From: Myxococcales bacterium
Lineage (GTDB): Bacteria; Myxococcota_A; Polyangia; Polyangiales; Polyangiaceae
Assembly: GCA_025359105.1 (NCBI GenBank)
Contig: JANYHK010000131.1
Location: 1 to 64,000, forward strand
DNA length: 64,000 nucleotides
Direction: 5' to 3'
Shown here: positions 41,868 to 50,784 of the stretch, one piece after another
Layout: each line of letters starts with the position of its first letter
How positions within the stretch are numbered: position 1 is the stretch's first letter
Program-made: the position numbers and the translations under genes
Notes under the pieces: model-generated
Seen by the model: the letters and a program-made list of their open reading frames with translations, nothing else
Databases searched by the model: none
Told to the model about the DNA's origin: nothing

Positions 41868-43925
41868 CTACTCGACGGCGAACATCCGCACCGTGCGCGG
41901 CGGCACCTCGACGGTGAAGGATCCCGACGCCTTCGCGATGCGCGCGTCGGCGCGCAAGAGATCGACGAGCGCCGTCGCTCCGCCGAGCGCCACCCGTGCC
42001 GACACCTTGCCCGCCGTCGGGTTCAGGACGAACGCGACCTTGGGGGCGCCGGTGGCGTCCTCGTGGACCGAGAAGTGCGCGTCGGCGGGATCGACCGGGT
42101 ACGTCGGTAGCGCCAGCTCTTCGATGCGGCGGCCCACGAGTGCGTCGGCGCGCGCGACATCGTCGAGCGGCTCGACCTCGAGGCCGCGTACGTCGTGGGG
42201 GCTGCCGAGCAGGCGCATCGCGCCGTCGCGATCGGGGACGTGGGGACCTATCGTGACGCGCGCGCCCGCCTCGCGCGCGGCGCGAAGAAACGTGAAGAAC
42301 TCCTCCTTGATGCCGCCCGCCGTGGCGCACACGATCCACTGCGCGCCGCGCGTGCTCACCTGCACACTGTCACCGCCCGCGTACGCGAAGGGAACGCCCC
42401 GCGCGTTGAGCGCGCGCTCGAAGGCGCGCAGGTACGCCTCGCCGGCGATCGTCGCCACCTCGCCGAGGCCGAGCTCGTCCTCGAGGCAGCTCTCCTGGAA
42501 GCCGGACCCCATGATATTGAACGCGGCCGGCGAAACCGGCCCGAACGCGTGGGTCGCGCGCGCAAGGCGTCGCAAGGATCGCGGCACGACGAGGCGCACC
42601 GGCGCCCGGCGATGCAGCGCGTGGAAGCGCGTCCGCTCGAGCGCCTGGATGAGCGCGCGGTAGCGGTCCGCGAGCACGCGCGGGCGCCCGTGCCGGTCGA
42701 TCGGCGCGCCGACCCAGCGATCGCGATCGACCGCCATGTACAGGTTGAACCCGCGGAGGCCGTACGCCATGGCGCACATCAGCGTGTACATGGAGTCGTC
42801 GTCGTCGAGCGGCGCGAAGAACGGCGGAAAGCCGGCGCCCACCTCGGCGCCGAACGGCGGCGCGGCGAGTCCCTCGCAGCGGCTCGCGAGCTCGGTCGTG
42901 CGTCGCATGTTGGTCGTGTGATGCAGCGGCGTCGCCGGGTGGTAGTAGTCGAGGCCGATCAGATCGATCACCTCGCCCATGCGGCCGGCGTTGAGCGGCG
43001 TCGCCGCCTCGCCGAGCGGGAAGTTGTGCATCGTCGGCAGCTCGGAGAGGCCTGCCTCCTCGAGCGACTTGGAGAAGCGCGCCATCGCGCTCGTCAGCAG
43101 GTGCTCGTGGAACTCCATCCAGTCCATGTGACGCGCCAGGTCCGTCGCCCGCTTCGCGTCGAAACGGTGCGGCGGCGAGAGCGTCTCGAAGCGCACCTTC
43201 GGCTCGTCCCACGCCGCGCGAAGGGCCTTCACGTGCTTGTATTTTACACGCAAAAACGTGCGGAACATGCGCACGGCGTCGGGGTGGTAGTCCTGATCGT
43301 ACGCGCCGTCACGGAAGTAGAGGGCGCCCTCGTTGTCGATCTGGACCATCACGATCGGTCCCTCGGGGTGGCGCAGCATCGCCAGGGCCTCGCCCACCGC
43401 GCGGAACCAGCGCGCCGTCTCTTCGTGGAAGGCGTCGCTCGCGTAGCTCGGCACCGGGAAGGCGATGGGGACCATCGGCAGCATCACCGGGTTGTCGCGC
43501 GGCGTGCGCGCCTGGCACTCGCGGTCCCAGGCGATGCGCTCGGGCAACCCGAAGTACGTGAGCTCCGCGTTGATATGGGGCCCGGGGCGGGCGACGACTT
43601 TTAGACCGCGCTCGCCGCACATCCGCACGAAGCGCGCGACGTCGAGGCCGGCATCCTTCTCGCCGAAGTCGAATCGACCAGGCCCGAGCTCGTGCACACC
43701 CCACGGCACGTACGTGTCGACGAAGCAGAGGCCCATCGCCTTCATCGCGTCGAGGCAAGGCCCCCACGCCTCGGGGGGGTGACGCCAGTAGTGCATCGCG
43801 CCGCCGTAGAGCGGCAGCGCCTCGGCGACCCCCTCCAGCAGCAGCCCCTCGGGGTGCACGCGCGCGCGTCGTCGCGCGTGCTCGTGTGGCTCCGGGGGCG
43901 GGGTTTTCGACGCGTTCAGGTTCAC
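41868..43925 (-). CDS. GH35-like beta-galactosidase
   Basis: A 685-residue glycoside hydrolase of the GH35/GH42 clan. 'YVPWGVHE' follows the first strands, 'MVQIDNEGALYF' carries the acid/base Glu, and 'PPFGAEVGAGF' probably holds the nucleophile Glu. No signal peptide is seen, so it is likely cytoplasmic and acts on small beta-galactosides. The start is GTG 43925; a TAGAAT box on the minus strand (43933-43938) ends 7 nt before it. The AmgK-like kinase gene ends 15 bp upstream. Confidence 0.82.
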   Translation of the reverse strand: MNLNASKTPPPEPHEHARRRARVHPEGLLLEGVAEALPLYGGAMHYWRHPPEAWGPCLDAMKAMGLCFVDTYVPWGVHELGPGRFDFGEKDAGLDVARFVRMCGERGLKVVARPGPHINAELTYFGLPERIAWDRECQARTPRDNPVMLPMVPIAFPVPSYASDAFHEETARWFRAVGEALAMLRHPEGPIVMVQIDNEGALYFRDGAYDQDYHPDAVRMFRTFLRVKYKHVKALRAAWDEPKVRFETLSPPHRFDAKRATDLARHMDWMEFHEHLLTSAMARFSKSLEEAGLSELPTMHNFPLGEAATPLNAGRMGEVIDLIGLDYYHPATPLHHTTNMRRTTELASRCEGLAAPPFGAEVGAGFPPFFAPLDDDDSMYTLMCAMAYGLRGFNLYMAVDRDRWVGAPIDRHGRPRVLADRYRALIQALERTRFHALHRRAPVRLVVPRSLRRLARATHAFGPVSPAAFNIMGSGFQESCLEDELGLGEVATIAGEAYLRAFERALNARGVPFAYAGGDSVQVSTRGAQWIVCATAGGIKEEFFTFLRAAREAGARVTIGPHVPDRDGAMRLLGSPHDVRGLEVEPLDDVARADALVGRRIEELALPTYPVDPADAHFSVHEDATGAPKVAFVLNPTAGKVSARVALGGATALVDLLRADARIAKASGSFTVEVPPRTVRMFAVE

Positions 43926-43932
43926 CAGGGGG

Positions 43933-43938
43933 ATTCTA
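43933..43938 (-). promoter_or_regulatory. TAGAAT -10-like box 7 nt before the beta-galactosidase GTG
   Basis: The box lies in the 15-bp gap after the sugar-kinase gene; no ribosome binding site is present. It suggests a separate leaderless transcript for the galactosidase. Confidence 0.45.
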
Positions 43939-43940
43939 GC

Positions 43941-44975
43941 TCACACCTCGTCAGGTATCGCACGGTGCAGGATATCGCTCAGCTTTTCCATATCCGCGTC
44001 GCCCCTCAGATGCGCGAGCGCCTGCTTCACCTTCGCCACCGTCGGTGCGACGAACTTCAGGAACGAGCTGTTGTTCTTCACCCGATCGATGAACACGAAC
44101 CGCCCCGCGTCCTTGAGCTTCCGCTGCACCGTCACCCGGTCGAACTCGTGTCCCAGCGTCGCGCGATCTTCGGCGCTCAGGCCGGCGCGGGCGGCGTACT
44201 CGTCGAGCCGCGCCTCCACGAACGGCCGGTCGAACTCCTGGTAGCTGTCGTTGAGCAGCGCGACGAGATCGTAGACGCGCGGTCCGAGCAGCGCGTCCTG
44301 GAAATCGATCCACACGAGGCTCTTGCCGTCGCGGACCATGAGGTTGCGCGACTGGTAGTCGCGGTGCACGAAGCCACGCGTCCAGCCGGCGATCTGACGA
44401 GCCATGCGCGCGGCGATCGCGTCGAACTCGGCGCGATCCGCGGCGGGAAGCGTCTTTCCGCGCGCGTCGAGGCCCCACTCGCGGAAGTGATCGATCTCCC
44501 AGCGGAGCAGGTCTTCGTCGAACGCGCGGCCCGCGACCACGGAGCCATCAGGCAGCGCCGCGAGCTTCTTCTGCGCGTCCGCGAGATCCTCGACCGCACG
44601 CGTGTAGAGTGCACGTTTGTCGCCAGGGGCGGCGAGGAGGTGGTTGGCCAGCGTCGCGTCGCCCAGGTCCTCGATGAGGAGCCAGCCCCGGTCGGTGTCC
44701 TCCCCGAAGACCCTGGGGACGTCGACGCCGCGGCTCGCGAGCAGCTCGCGCACCTCGAGGAAGGGCCAGCGGGCGCGGGTCGCCTCCTTCTGGATCTCCT
44801 CGGGCTTGGCCCCTTCGGGGACGAACATGCCTACGGCGGTCGACCGATCGGGCAGTGAGACACGGTAGTATCGACGGGTCGACGCCCCCCCGGGCATCGG
44901 CGCGACGTCGAGGCGGGCGGCCGGGTGCAGTCGCCGCACCAGGTCCTCGAGCGGGCGCAGATCGACGTCGGACAT
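43941..44975 (-). CDS. APH-family sugar kinase, AmgK-like (COG3178)
   Basis: A 344-residue aminoglycoside-phosphotransferase-fold kinase. 'GGASTRRYYRV' is the N-terminal loop, 'GFVHRDYQSRNLMV' the catalytic loop and 'WIDFQDALLGPRVYDLVALL' the metal-binding and following motif, all as in COG3178/AmgK. AmgK phosphorylates N-acetylmuramate or N-acetylglucosamine at C1 in cell-wall recycling. The usual partner, the nucleotidyltransferase MurU, is not next to it, so the assignment is tentative. It starts 53 bp from the divergent rsmG. Confidence 0.82.
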   Translation of the reverse strand: MSDVDLRPLEDLVRRLHPAARLDVAPMPGGASTRRYYRVSLPDRSTAVGMFVPEGAKPEEIQKEATRARWPFLEVRELLASRGVDVPRVFGEDTDRGWLLIEDLGDATLANHLLAAPGDKRALYTRAVEDLADAQKKLAALPDGSVVAGRAFDEDLLRWEIDHFREWGLDARGKTLPAADRAEFDAIAARMARQIAGWTRGFVHRDYQSRNLMVRDGKSLVWIDFQDALLGPRVYDLVALLNDSYQEFDRPFVEARLDEYAARAGLSAEDRATLGHEFDRVTVQRKLKDAGRFVFIDRVKNNSSFLKFVAPTVAKVKQALAHLRGDADMEKLSDILHRAIPDEV

Positions 44976-45028
44976 CGTCCCTTCTTAGCAAGCTCGCCGG
45001 CTGGGCTGCTACCTTCTTCGGTTCCACC

Positions 45029-45658
45029 ATGGCCTCCGACCTCGTGCCGCCCACCCCCGCGAAGATCGCCGAAATCGCGGCGAGCCTCGGGGCGACGTTG
45101 CCGGAGGGGGCGACCGCCAAGCTCGCGACGTGGCTCGGCCAGATGGTCACCTGGAACAAGCAGGTCGATCTCACCGCCGCGCGCTCGAGCGACGAGCTCG
45201 CCGATCTCATGCTCGCGGACGGGCTCATGCTCGCGTCGCGCGTCGCGAAGGGCGTCACCGTCGTGGACATCGGCACCGGCGCGGGGGCGCCTGGCCTCGC
45301 GCTGGCGATCGCGCGCCCTGACCTCCGGGTCACGCTCGTCGAGCCGCTCGCCAAGCGGGTCGCGTTCCTGCGCACGGTGCTCGCCGCGGTGGGGCGCGAG
45401 GACGTCAACCTCCTGCGCATGAAGATCCACGAGCTGCGGACGCGCTTCGACGTGGCGCTCGCGCGCGCCACCTTCCCGCCGGCCGAGTGGCTCGTGCGGA
45501 GCGTCGACATCGTCAGCGTGCCGGACGGAAGCGCGTGGGTGCTCCTGGCGAAGGAGCCGCCGCCCGAGGATCCCGACCTGACCCTCGTCGAGGACGTCGC
45601 CTACACGTGGCCAGCCACCGGCGTGTCGCGTCGCGCCGTTCGCTACGGGCGGGTGTGA
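45029..45658 (+). CDS. rsmG: 16S rRNA (guanine-527-N7)-methyltransferase
   Basis: A 209-residue RsmG/GidB. 'WNKQVDLTAARS' and the SAM loop 'VVDIGTGAGAPGLALAI' are family motifs. The C-terminal part is somewhat diverged ('ARATFPPAEWL'). ATG 45029 is where the homology begins. A TACCTT box lies 13 nt before it and no ribosome binding site is seen. It is not in the usual gidA/parAB context. Confidence 0.88.
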   Translation: MASDLVPPTPAKIAEIAASLGATLPEGATAKLATWLGQMVTWNKQVDLTAARSSDELADLMLADGLMLASRVAKGVTVVDIGTGAGAPGLALAIARPDLRVTLVEPLAKRVAFLRTVLAAVGREDVNLLRMKIHELRTRFDVALARATFPPAEWLVRSVDIVSVPDGSAWVLLAKEPPPEDPDLTLVEDVAYTWPATGVSRRAVRYGRV

Positions 45659-45661
45659 GCG

Positions 45662-48600
45662 CTACTCCGCAGGCGACGGCGCGCCGCTGCTCCGTCCACT
45701 CGTGCGTGCGCCGCGGCCGAACAAGCGAGCGAGGCGCGCCTTACCGCCCTCGATCGCCAGGTAGAACGCCGGCACGACCACGAGCGACAGGAGCGTCGAG
45801 CTGATCACGCCGCCGATGACCGCGATGGCCATCGGCGCGCGAAACTCGCTCCCCTCGCCGTTCGAGGTCGCGGTCGGGAGCATGCCGAGGATCATCGCCG
45901 CGCTCGTCATCAAGATCGGGCGCAGGCGCTCCGGCCCCGCCTCGAGGATCGCCTGCATCGGCGTCTCCCCCATCTCGCGCACGCGCACGAGCGCGCGGTC
46001 GAGGAGCAGGATCGCGTTCTTCGTGACGAGGCCCATGAGCAGGATGATGCCGATGAGCGCGCCCATCGCGATCGTCGTGTTCGCGAGGAAGAGCCCTACG
46101 ATGGCGCCGACGAGCGCGAGCGGCAACGTCAGCATGATCGTGAGCGGGTGGATGAAGCTCTCGAACTGCGACGCGAGCACGATGTAGATGAACGCGAGCG
46201 CGAGAAGGAATGCGATACCCATCGAGCCGTTGGTCTCGTTCATCTGCTTGATCTGCCCGTCCATGTGCCAGCTCGCGCCGGGGGGCAGCTTGATCTTGGC
46301 GAAGCTCGCGTCCATCTCCTTGGCGAGCTCACCGAGGGGGCGGCCGAGCGGCGCCGCCCACACGACGATCTGACGCTCGCGATCCTCGCGCTCGATGACG
46401 ACCGGGCCCTCGCCCCGCTCCACCTTCGCGAGATCGCCGAGGGCGACGGAGCCCTTGGGTGACCAGATGGTCATTCTGAGCACGTCGTCGACGGTCGCGC
46501 GGTCGGCCTTACCGAGGCGCACGCGGATGGGAACCTCGTCGTCCCCCTGCCGAACCTTGCCGGCCTCGTCGCCCTCGATCATGGCGCGGATCGTCGTCGC
46601 CAGCTGGGCGACGGGTACGCCCGCGCGCGCCGCCTTCTCGCGATCCACCGTGACGCGCAGCTCCGGCATCCCGGGCGTGTACTTGACCTGGACGTCGGCC
46701 GTGCCGGGGATGGCCCGCAGCTCCTTGCCGAACTTCTCGGCGAGGGGCGCGAGCTCCGCGTAGCTCGCTGCGCGGACCTGCACCATGATCGGCGCCTCGG
46801 TCTGCACGCCCTCGACGAACGCCGGATCGTTGATGCTGACCTTGGCGCCCGGGATCTTTTGCGCCGCGGCGCGGGCGACCGCCTTGAGCTGCGTGAGCGA
46901 CGCCGTGCGCTCGGATTTGGGCAACGTCACGATGCGCCACTTCACCTTGTTCGTCTGCCCGTCCGGTCCGAGCGTCGCCAGCACCGTCACGAAGCGCGCG
47001 TCGGCGAGGATCTCCTTCTCGGGGGCGAGCGAGAGGCGCGCCGTCTCTTCGAGGGAGGTGCCCGCGGGGAGCTCCACGTCGGCGACGAACTGCCCGCGGT
47101 CCTCCTGGTTCACGAACTCGTTGCCCATGAGCCCCGCCACCATCACCATGCCGACGAGCGACGCGATGGCGAGGCCGCCAACGGCGAGCTTGTGCGTGAC
47201 GGCCCACCGCAGCACCGTCTTGTACGTCTCGTCGATCGCGTGAAAGGCCGCCAAAAATGGCCGCTTCACGGCGATCCACGGATCGGGCCCCGCCGTGTGC
47301 GGCTTCGAGAATCGGCTCGAGAGCATCGGGTCGAGCGTGAACGCGACGAAGAGGGACATGAGCACGGCCGACACGATCGTGAGGCCGAACTGCCGGAAGA
47401 ACTGCCCGACCATTCCGTCCATGAAGGCGACCGGAATGAAGACGGCGACCACGGTGAGCGTCGTCGCGAGCACGCTCAGCGCGATCTCCTTGGTGCCGCG
47501 GAGCGCGGCCTCGCGCGGGGGGACGCCGCGCTCGAGGTGCTTGGAGATGTTCTCGCGGACGACGACGGCATCGTCGATGAGGAGCCCGATCGCGAGGCTC
47601 AGCCCGAGCAGCGTCATCATGTTGAGCGTGAAGCCGAGCACGTACATGACGAAGAACGTCGAGATGACGCTGGTGGGCAAGGCGACGGCGCTGATGAGGG
47701 TCGACCGGATGTCGAGCATGAAGAGGAGGATGACGAGGATGGCCATCGCCCCGCCGAAGACGATGGCGACCTCGACCTCGTGCGTGTTCTCGCGGATGAA
47801 CTTGGATTGATCGATGATGAGCGCGCTCGTGACGCCCTTGGGGAACGTGGGCGCGATCTTGGCGAGCTTCAGCTTGGCGGCGTCGGCGACGGCGATGGTG
47901 TTGGTGCCGGACTGCTTGACGATCTCGAACGACACCGACGGATCGCCGTTGGCGCGAATGCGCGTGCGCAGCTCCTCGTAGCCGTCCTGGATCTCGGCGA
48001 CGTCGGAGAGCCGGACGGCCGAGCCGTCGGCGGTGATCGCGACGATGATGTTCCGGACGTCGTCCGCGGTCTTGAGCTCGCCGACGGTGCGGACGCTGAT
48101 CTCGCGGGTCCCCTCGTCGTAGTGGCCGGCGGGGACGCTGAGGTTCTGCGTCCGGAGCTTGTCCATGACCGCCAGCGGCGAGAGCTTGAGGGCGTCGATG
48201 CGCGCGAGATCGAGCTCGACGTGGATCTCGCGATCGGCGCCGCCGAGGACATTGACCGCCGCGACACCTTCGACCTGCTCGAGCGCGGGCTTGATGACGT
48301 CCTTGGCGAACTTCGCCGTCTCGCTGAGCGGGCGGCCGCCGCCCTGGAGCGTGTACGTGAGCACCGGCGTCGCGCCGACGTCGATGCGCGAGATCGCCGG
48401 CTCCTTGACCTCGGTGGGAAGCTTGGAGCGGGTCTGCGCGACGCGCTCGCGCACCTCGATCGCGGCTTGTTGCACGTCGACGCCGAGCTTGAAGACGACG
48501 AGCGTCGTCGAGAGCCCTTCGCGCGAGAGCGTGCGGACGCGGTCGATGCCGTTGAGCGAGATGACCGCGTCCTCGATCGGCTTGCTGACGTTCTGCTCGA

Positions 48601-48820
48601 CCTCTTCCGGCGACGCGCCGGGGTACGGGACGTTGACGGTGACGAGCGGGAACGCGACGTCGGGGAACAGATCGGTGCCGATGCGCGACAGCCCCATGAA
48701 GCCGAGCACCATCAGCGCGGCGATCACCATCACCGCGAAAACGGGGCGCCGGATCGCGATGCCGGAGATGCCGCCGCCGGTCTCGACCTCGCTCGCCGCT
48801 GCGCGATGTTCTGCCCTCAC
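45662..48820 (-). CDS. RND efflux transporter, inner-membrane pump (HAE1/AcrB-like)
   Basis: A 1052-residue RND permease with 12 predicted membrane helices and two large periplasmic loops. 'ISGIAIRRPVFAVMVIAALM' opens the protein, and 'GLLIDDAVVVREN' carries the paired Asp of the proton relay in TM4. Multidrug export is the usual role. GTG 48820 overlaps the fusion-protein stop as GTGA, which fixes the start against a longer frame. No outer-membrane TolC-like gene is present, so one encoded elsewhere must serve. Confidence 0.93.
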   Translation of the reverse strand: MRAEHRAAASEVETGGGISGIAIRRPVFAVMVIAALMVLGFMGLSRIGTDLFPDVAFPLVTVNVPYPGASPEEVEQNVSKPIEDAVISLNGIDRVRTLSREGLSTTLVVFKLGVDVQQAAIEVRERVAQTRSKLPTEVKEPAISRIDVGATPVLTYTLQGGGRPLSETAKFAKDVIKPALEQVEGVAAVNVLGGADREIHVELDLARIDALKLSPLAVMDKLRTQNLSVPAGHYDEGTREISVRTVGELKTADDVRNIIVAITADGSAVRLSDVAEIQDGYEELRTRIRANGDPSVSFEIVKQSGTNTIAVADAAKLKLAKIAPTFPKGVTSALIIDQSKFIRENTHEVEVAIVFGGAMAILVILLFMLDIRSTLISAVALPTSVISTFFVMYVLGFTLNMMTLLGLSLAIGLLIDDAVVVRENISKHLERGVPPREAALRGTKEIALSVLATTLTVVAVFIPVAFMDGMVGQFFRQFGLTIVSAVLMSLFVAFTLDPMLSSRFSKPHTAGPDPWIAVKRPFLAAFHAIDETYKTVLRWAVTHKLAVGGLAIASLVGMVMVAGLMGNEFVNQEDRGQFVADVELPAGTSLEETARLSLAPEKEILADARFVTVLATLGPDGQTNKVKWRIVTLPKSERTASLTQLKAVARAAAQKIPGAKVSINDPAFVEGVQTEAPIMVQVRAASYAELAPLAEKFGKELRAIPGTADVQVKYTPGMPELRVTVDREKAARAGVPVAQLATTIRAMIEGDEAGKVRQGDDEVPIRVRLGKADRATVDDVLRMTIWSPKGSVALGDLAKVERGEGPVVIEREDRERQIVVWAAPLGRPLGELAKEMDASFAKIKLPPGASWHMDGQIKQMNETNGSMGIAFLLALAFIYIVLASQFESFIHPLTIMLTLPLALVGAIVGLFLANTTIAMGALIGIILLMGLVTKNAILLLDRALVRVREMGETPMQAILEAGPERLRPILMTSAAMILGMLPTATSNGEGSEFRAPMAIAVIGGVISSTLLSLVVVPAFYLAIEGGKARLARLFGRGARTSGRSSGAPSPAE

Positions 48821-49968
48821 TTGCCGACCTCGACGTCGTCGCCATCCTTCAAATCGGGATCGGCGTTCACCAGGAGCTGGTCGTCGGGGCCGAGGCCGCT
48901 CGTGACGAGCCACGCGCCAGTGTCGTCGGTCGCATGGACGACGTGGACGACGTGCACCTTGCCCCCTGCGACTCGAAGGACCTCGTCCTGCGAGCCGGGG
49001 CGTCGCGCGGTGGCGGGAACGCGGAGGATCGGGACCTCCCCCTTCGCGTCGACGTGGGCGCGGACGAAGCTCCACGCGAGGAGAGGCTCCGCGGCGCCGT
49101 TCGGCACTTCGATCTCGACGGGCGCGCGTCGCGTCGCTTGATCGAGCGACGGCACGAGCGCGACGACCTTCCCCACGACGGCGCGATCGCGGTAGACGAT
49201 GGTGACGGGCGCGCCGAGCTTCACGAGGGGCACCTCCTCCTCGCCGAGCGACGCCGACAGGCGAAGACGTGACGTGTCCTCGAGGTGGACGAGCGGGCTT
49301 CCCGGCTGCACGACGCTGCCGGCGCTCGTGGGCGCGCGCGTGACGATCCCCTGGAAAGGCGCGGTGATCGTGTGGAGGCCCGCGCCCGTCTTCGCGAGGC
49401 GAGCCTGGGCCTGCGCGCCTTCGAGCTGCGCGCGGGTGAGCGCAACCTGGTGGCGCGCCTGCTCGGCCTGCGCCTCGGGGATGGACTTGCTGGCGACGAG
49501 CGCCTCGGTGCGCCGGAGGTTGTCCTCGGCGAGCGCGAGCTGCGCGGCGGCGGCGCGCGCCTGCGCCTCGGCGGCGCTCACCTCGGCGAGCGAGCGCGAC
49601 GCGTCGAGGATGGCGAGCGGAGCGCCGCCTGCGACCTTGTCTCCGATCGCGACGTTCACCTTGAGCAGGCGACCCCCGAGCTCGAACCCGACGTCGGCGT
49701 CGCGCCACGGCTTGAGCGTGCCGGTAAAGGCGACCCGCGGCGTCCACGTGCCAGCCGTGGGCCTCACGACCACGACGGTCGCCCGCTTCTGCAGCGACGC
49801 TTGCGCCGTCGCGCGCTCGGCCGCGACCTGCTCCTTCTTCGCCGTCGCCTGCTTCACCCGGACGCCGAGGAAGACGAAGAGGCCCACCGTCGCCACGAGG
49901 AGCGCGACGAGCACGATGCGCGGCGCGGAGCGGGAGGGTCGTTCGAGGTCGTTCGCGGGCGAGTCCAT
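48817..49968 (-). CDS. RND efflux periplasmic adaptor (membrane fusion protein)
   Basis: A 383-residue adaptor. An N-terminal anchor helix ('IVLVALLVATVGLFVFLGV') is followed by the lipoyl/barrel-sandwich halves split by a coiled-coil hairpin (about 120-190, Ala/Gln/Glu-rich), then beta-barrel and membrane-proximal domains. It links the pump to an outer-membrane channel. It starts 1 bp after the TetR stop and is coupled to the pump gene, so all three form one operon. Confidence 0.92.
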   Translation of the reverse strand: MDSPANDLERPSRSAPRIVLVALLVATVGLFVFLGVRVKQATAKKEQVAAERATAQASLQKRATVVVVRPTAGTWTPRVAFTGTLKPWRDADVGFELGGRLLKVNVAIGDKVAGGAPLAILDASRSLAEVSAAEAQARAAAAQLALAEDNLRRTEALVASKSIPEAQAEQARHQVALTRAQLEGAQAQARLAKTGAGLHTITAPFQGIVTRAPTSAGSVVQPGSPLVHLEDTSRLRLSASLGEEEVPLVKLGAPVTIVYRDRAVVGKVVALVPSLDQATRRAPVEIEVPNGAAEPLLAWSFVRAHVDAKGEVPILRVPATARRPGSQDEVLRVAGGKVHVVHVVHATDDTGAWLVTSGLGPDDQLLVNADPDLKDGDDVEVGK

Positions 49969-49969
49969 G

Positions 49970-50647
49970 TCACCTCACCCGCCGTTTGTGGGGCGGGGCT
50001 CCGTTTTCGTGAAGGGCCTTCTTCGCGCGCCCTTCGAGCGCGGCGACGAGCGTGGGCGTTCCCAACCCGCGGACGAAGAGAGACTGCGCAGAGACGAGCC
50101 ACTCCTCGAACGGCGGCCGCTTCGGCGACTCCAGCATCTTCAGGGCGAGGCGGTTGTACGCGCCGAAGAAGAGGTCGCTCGTGAGGCCGGGCGACAGCTC
50201 GCGGCGAAAGAGGCCGCGCGCTTGCCAGAACTCGATCCAGCGCTCGCTCGTCACGCGGACGTTCTTGTCGAAGGCGCGGAGGAGATACTGGTGCGAGCCC
50301 TGGCAGGTCTGGAGGATCGCGACGGTCGCGCGGTTCTGCCACAGGAGATCGAAGATGTTCACGTCGATGTCGAGCCAGAAGGCGAGGAGCTCTCCCGGGT
50401 CCTCCGGGATGTCTTCGAGCTCCGACGGGGCCTTGAAGGCGCTCGCGCAGTGGGCGAGGAACGACTCGCAGATGTGGCGGAGCGCTTCGTCCTTGCTGGC
50501 GAAGTGAAGGTAGAACGCCCCCTTCGAGAGACCCGCGCGGCGCGTGATGTCCTCGACCTTCGCCGCCTCGAGCCCCTTCTCGGAGAAGACGGATTCGGCC
50601 GCCGAGAGCAGGGCGATCTTTGCGTTGGGGTCGGCGATGCGTGCCAT
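49970..50647 (-). CDS. TetR/AcrR-family repressor of the efflux operon
   Basis: A 225-residue regulator. The N-terminal helix-turn-helix 'VEDITRRAGLSKGAFYLHFA' is a standard TetR DNA-binding unit; the rest is a ligand-binding helical domain. It is the first gene of the operon with the adaptor and pump. A near-palindrome at 50663-50678 next to its own -10 box is the likely operator, which implies autorepression relieved by a pump substrate. TTATCC ends 9 nt before the ATG with no ribosome binding site. Confidence 0.92.
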   Translation of the reverse strand: MARIADPNAKIALLSAAESVFSEKGLEAAKVEDITRRAGLSKGAFYLHFASKDEALRHICESFLAHCASAFKAPSELEDIPEDPGELLAFWLDIDVNIFDLLWQNRATVAILQTCQGSHQYLLRAFDKNVRVTSERWIEFWQARGLFRRELSPGLTSDLFFGAYNRLALKMLESPKRPPFEEWLVSAQSLFVRGLGTPTLVAALEGRAKKALHENGAPPHKRRVR

Positions 50648-50656
50648 GGGTGCGCC

Positions 50657-50678
50657 GGATAAATGACCGGCCAGTCAT
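50657..50678 (-). promoter_or_regulatory. tetR promoter box and palindromic operator
   Basis: TTATCC (50662-50657 on the minus strand) is the -10-like box. Right upstream is ATGACCGGCCAGTCAT (50663-50678), a 16-bp palindrome with one mismatched pair of positions (ATGACYGGCCRGTCAT). TetR-family operators have this size. It would lie between -10 and -35 and block the polymerase. It is also upstream of the divergent clp gene. Confidence 0.65.
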
Positions 50679-50784
50679 AAATAAACGAGCGGGCCGCGTT
50701 GGCAAGAGGGCGGCGATGAATGGGCGCGGTCGGGGCCGCCGGTTTCTTGGCCGGCGTGCCCCCACCGTGCGAGCGCTGGACACA

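Noticed and set aside
46859-49141. A 760-codon plus-strand frame opposite the RND genes
   Set aside because: It is the mirror of the RND pump and adaptor; it is Asp/Arg/His-rich without domains.
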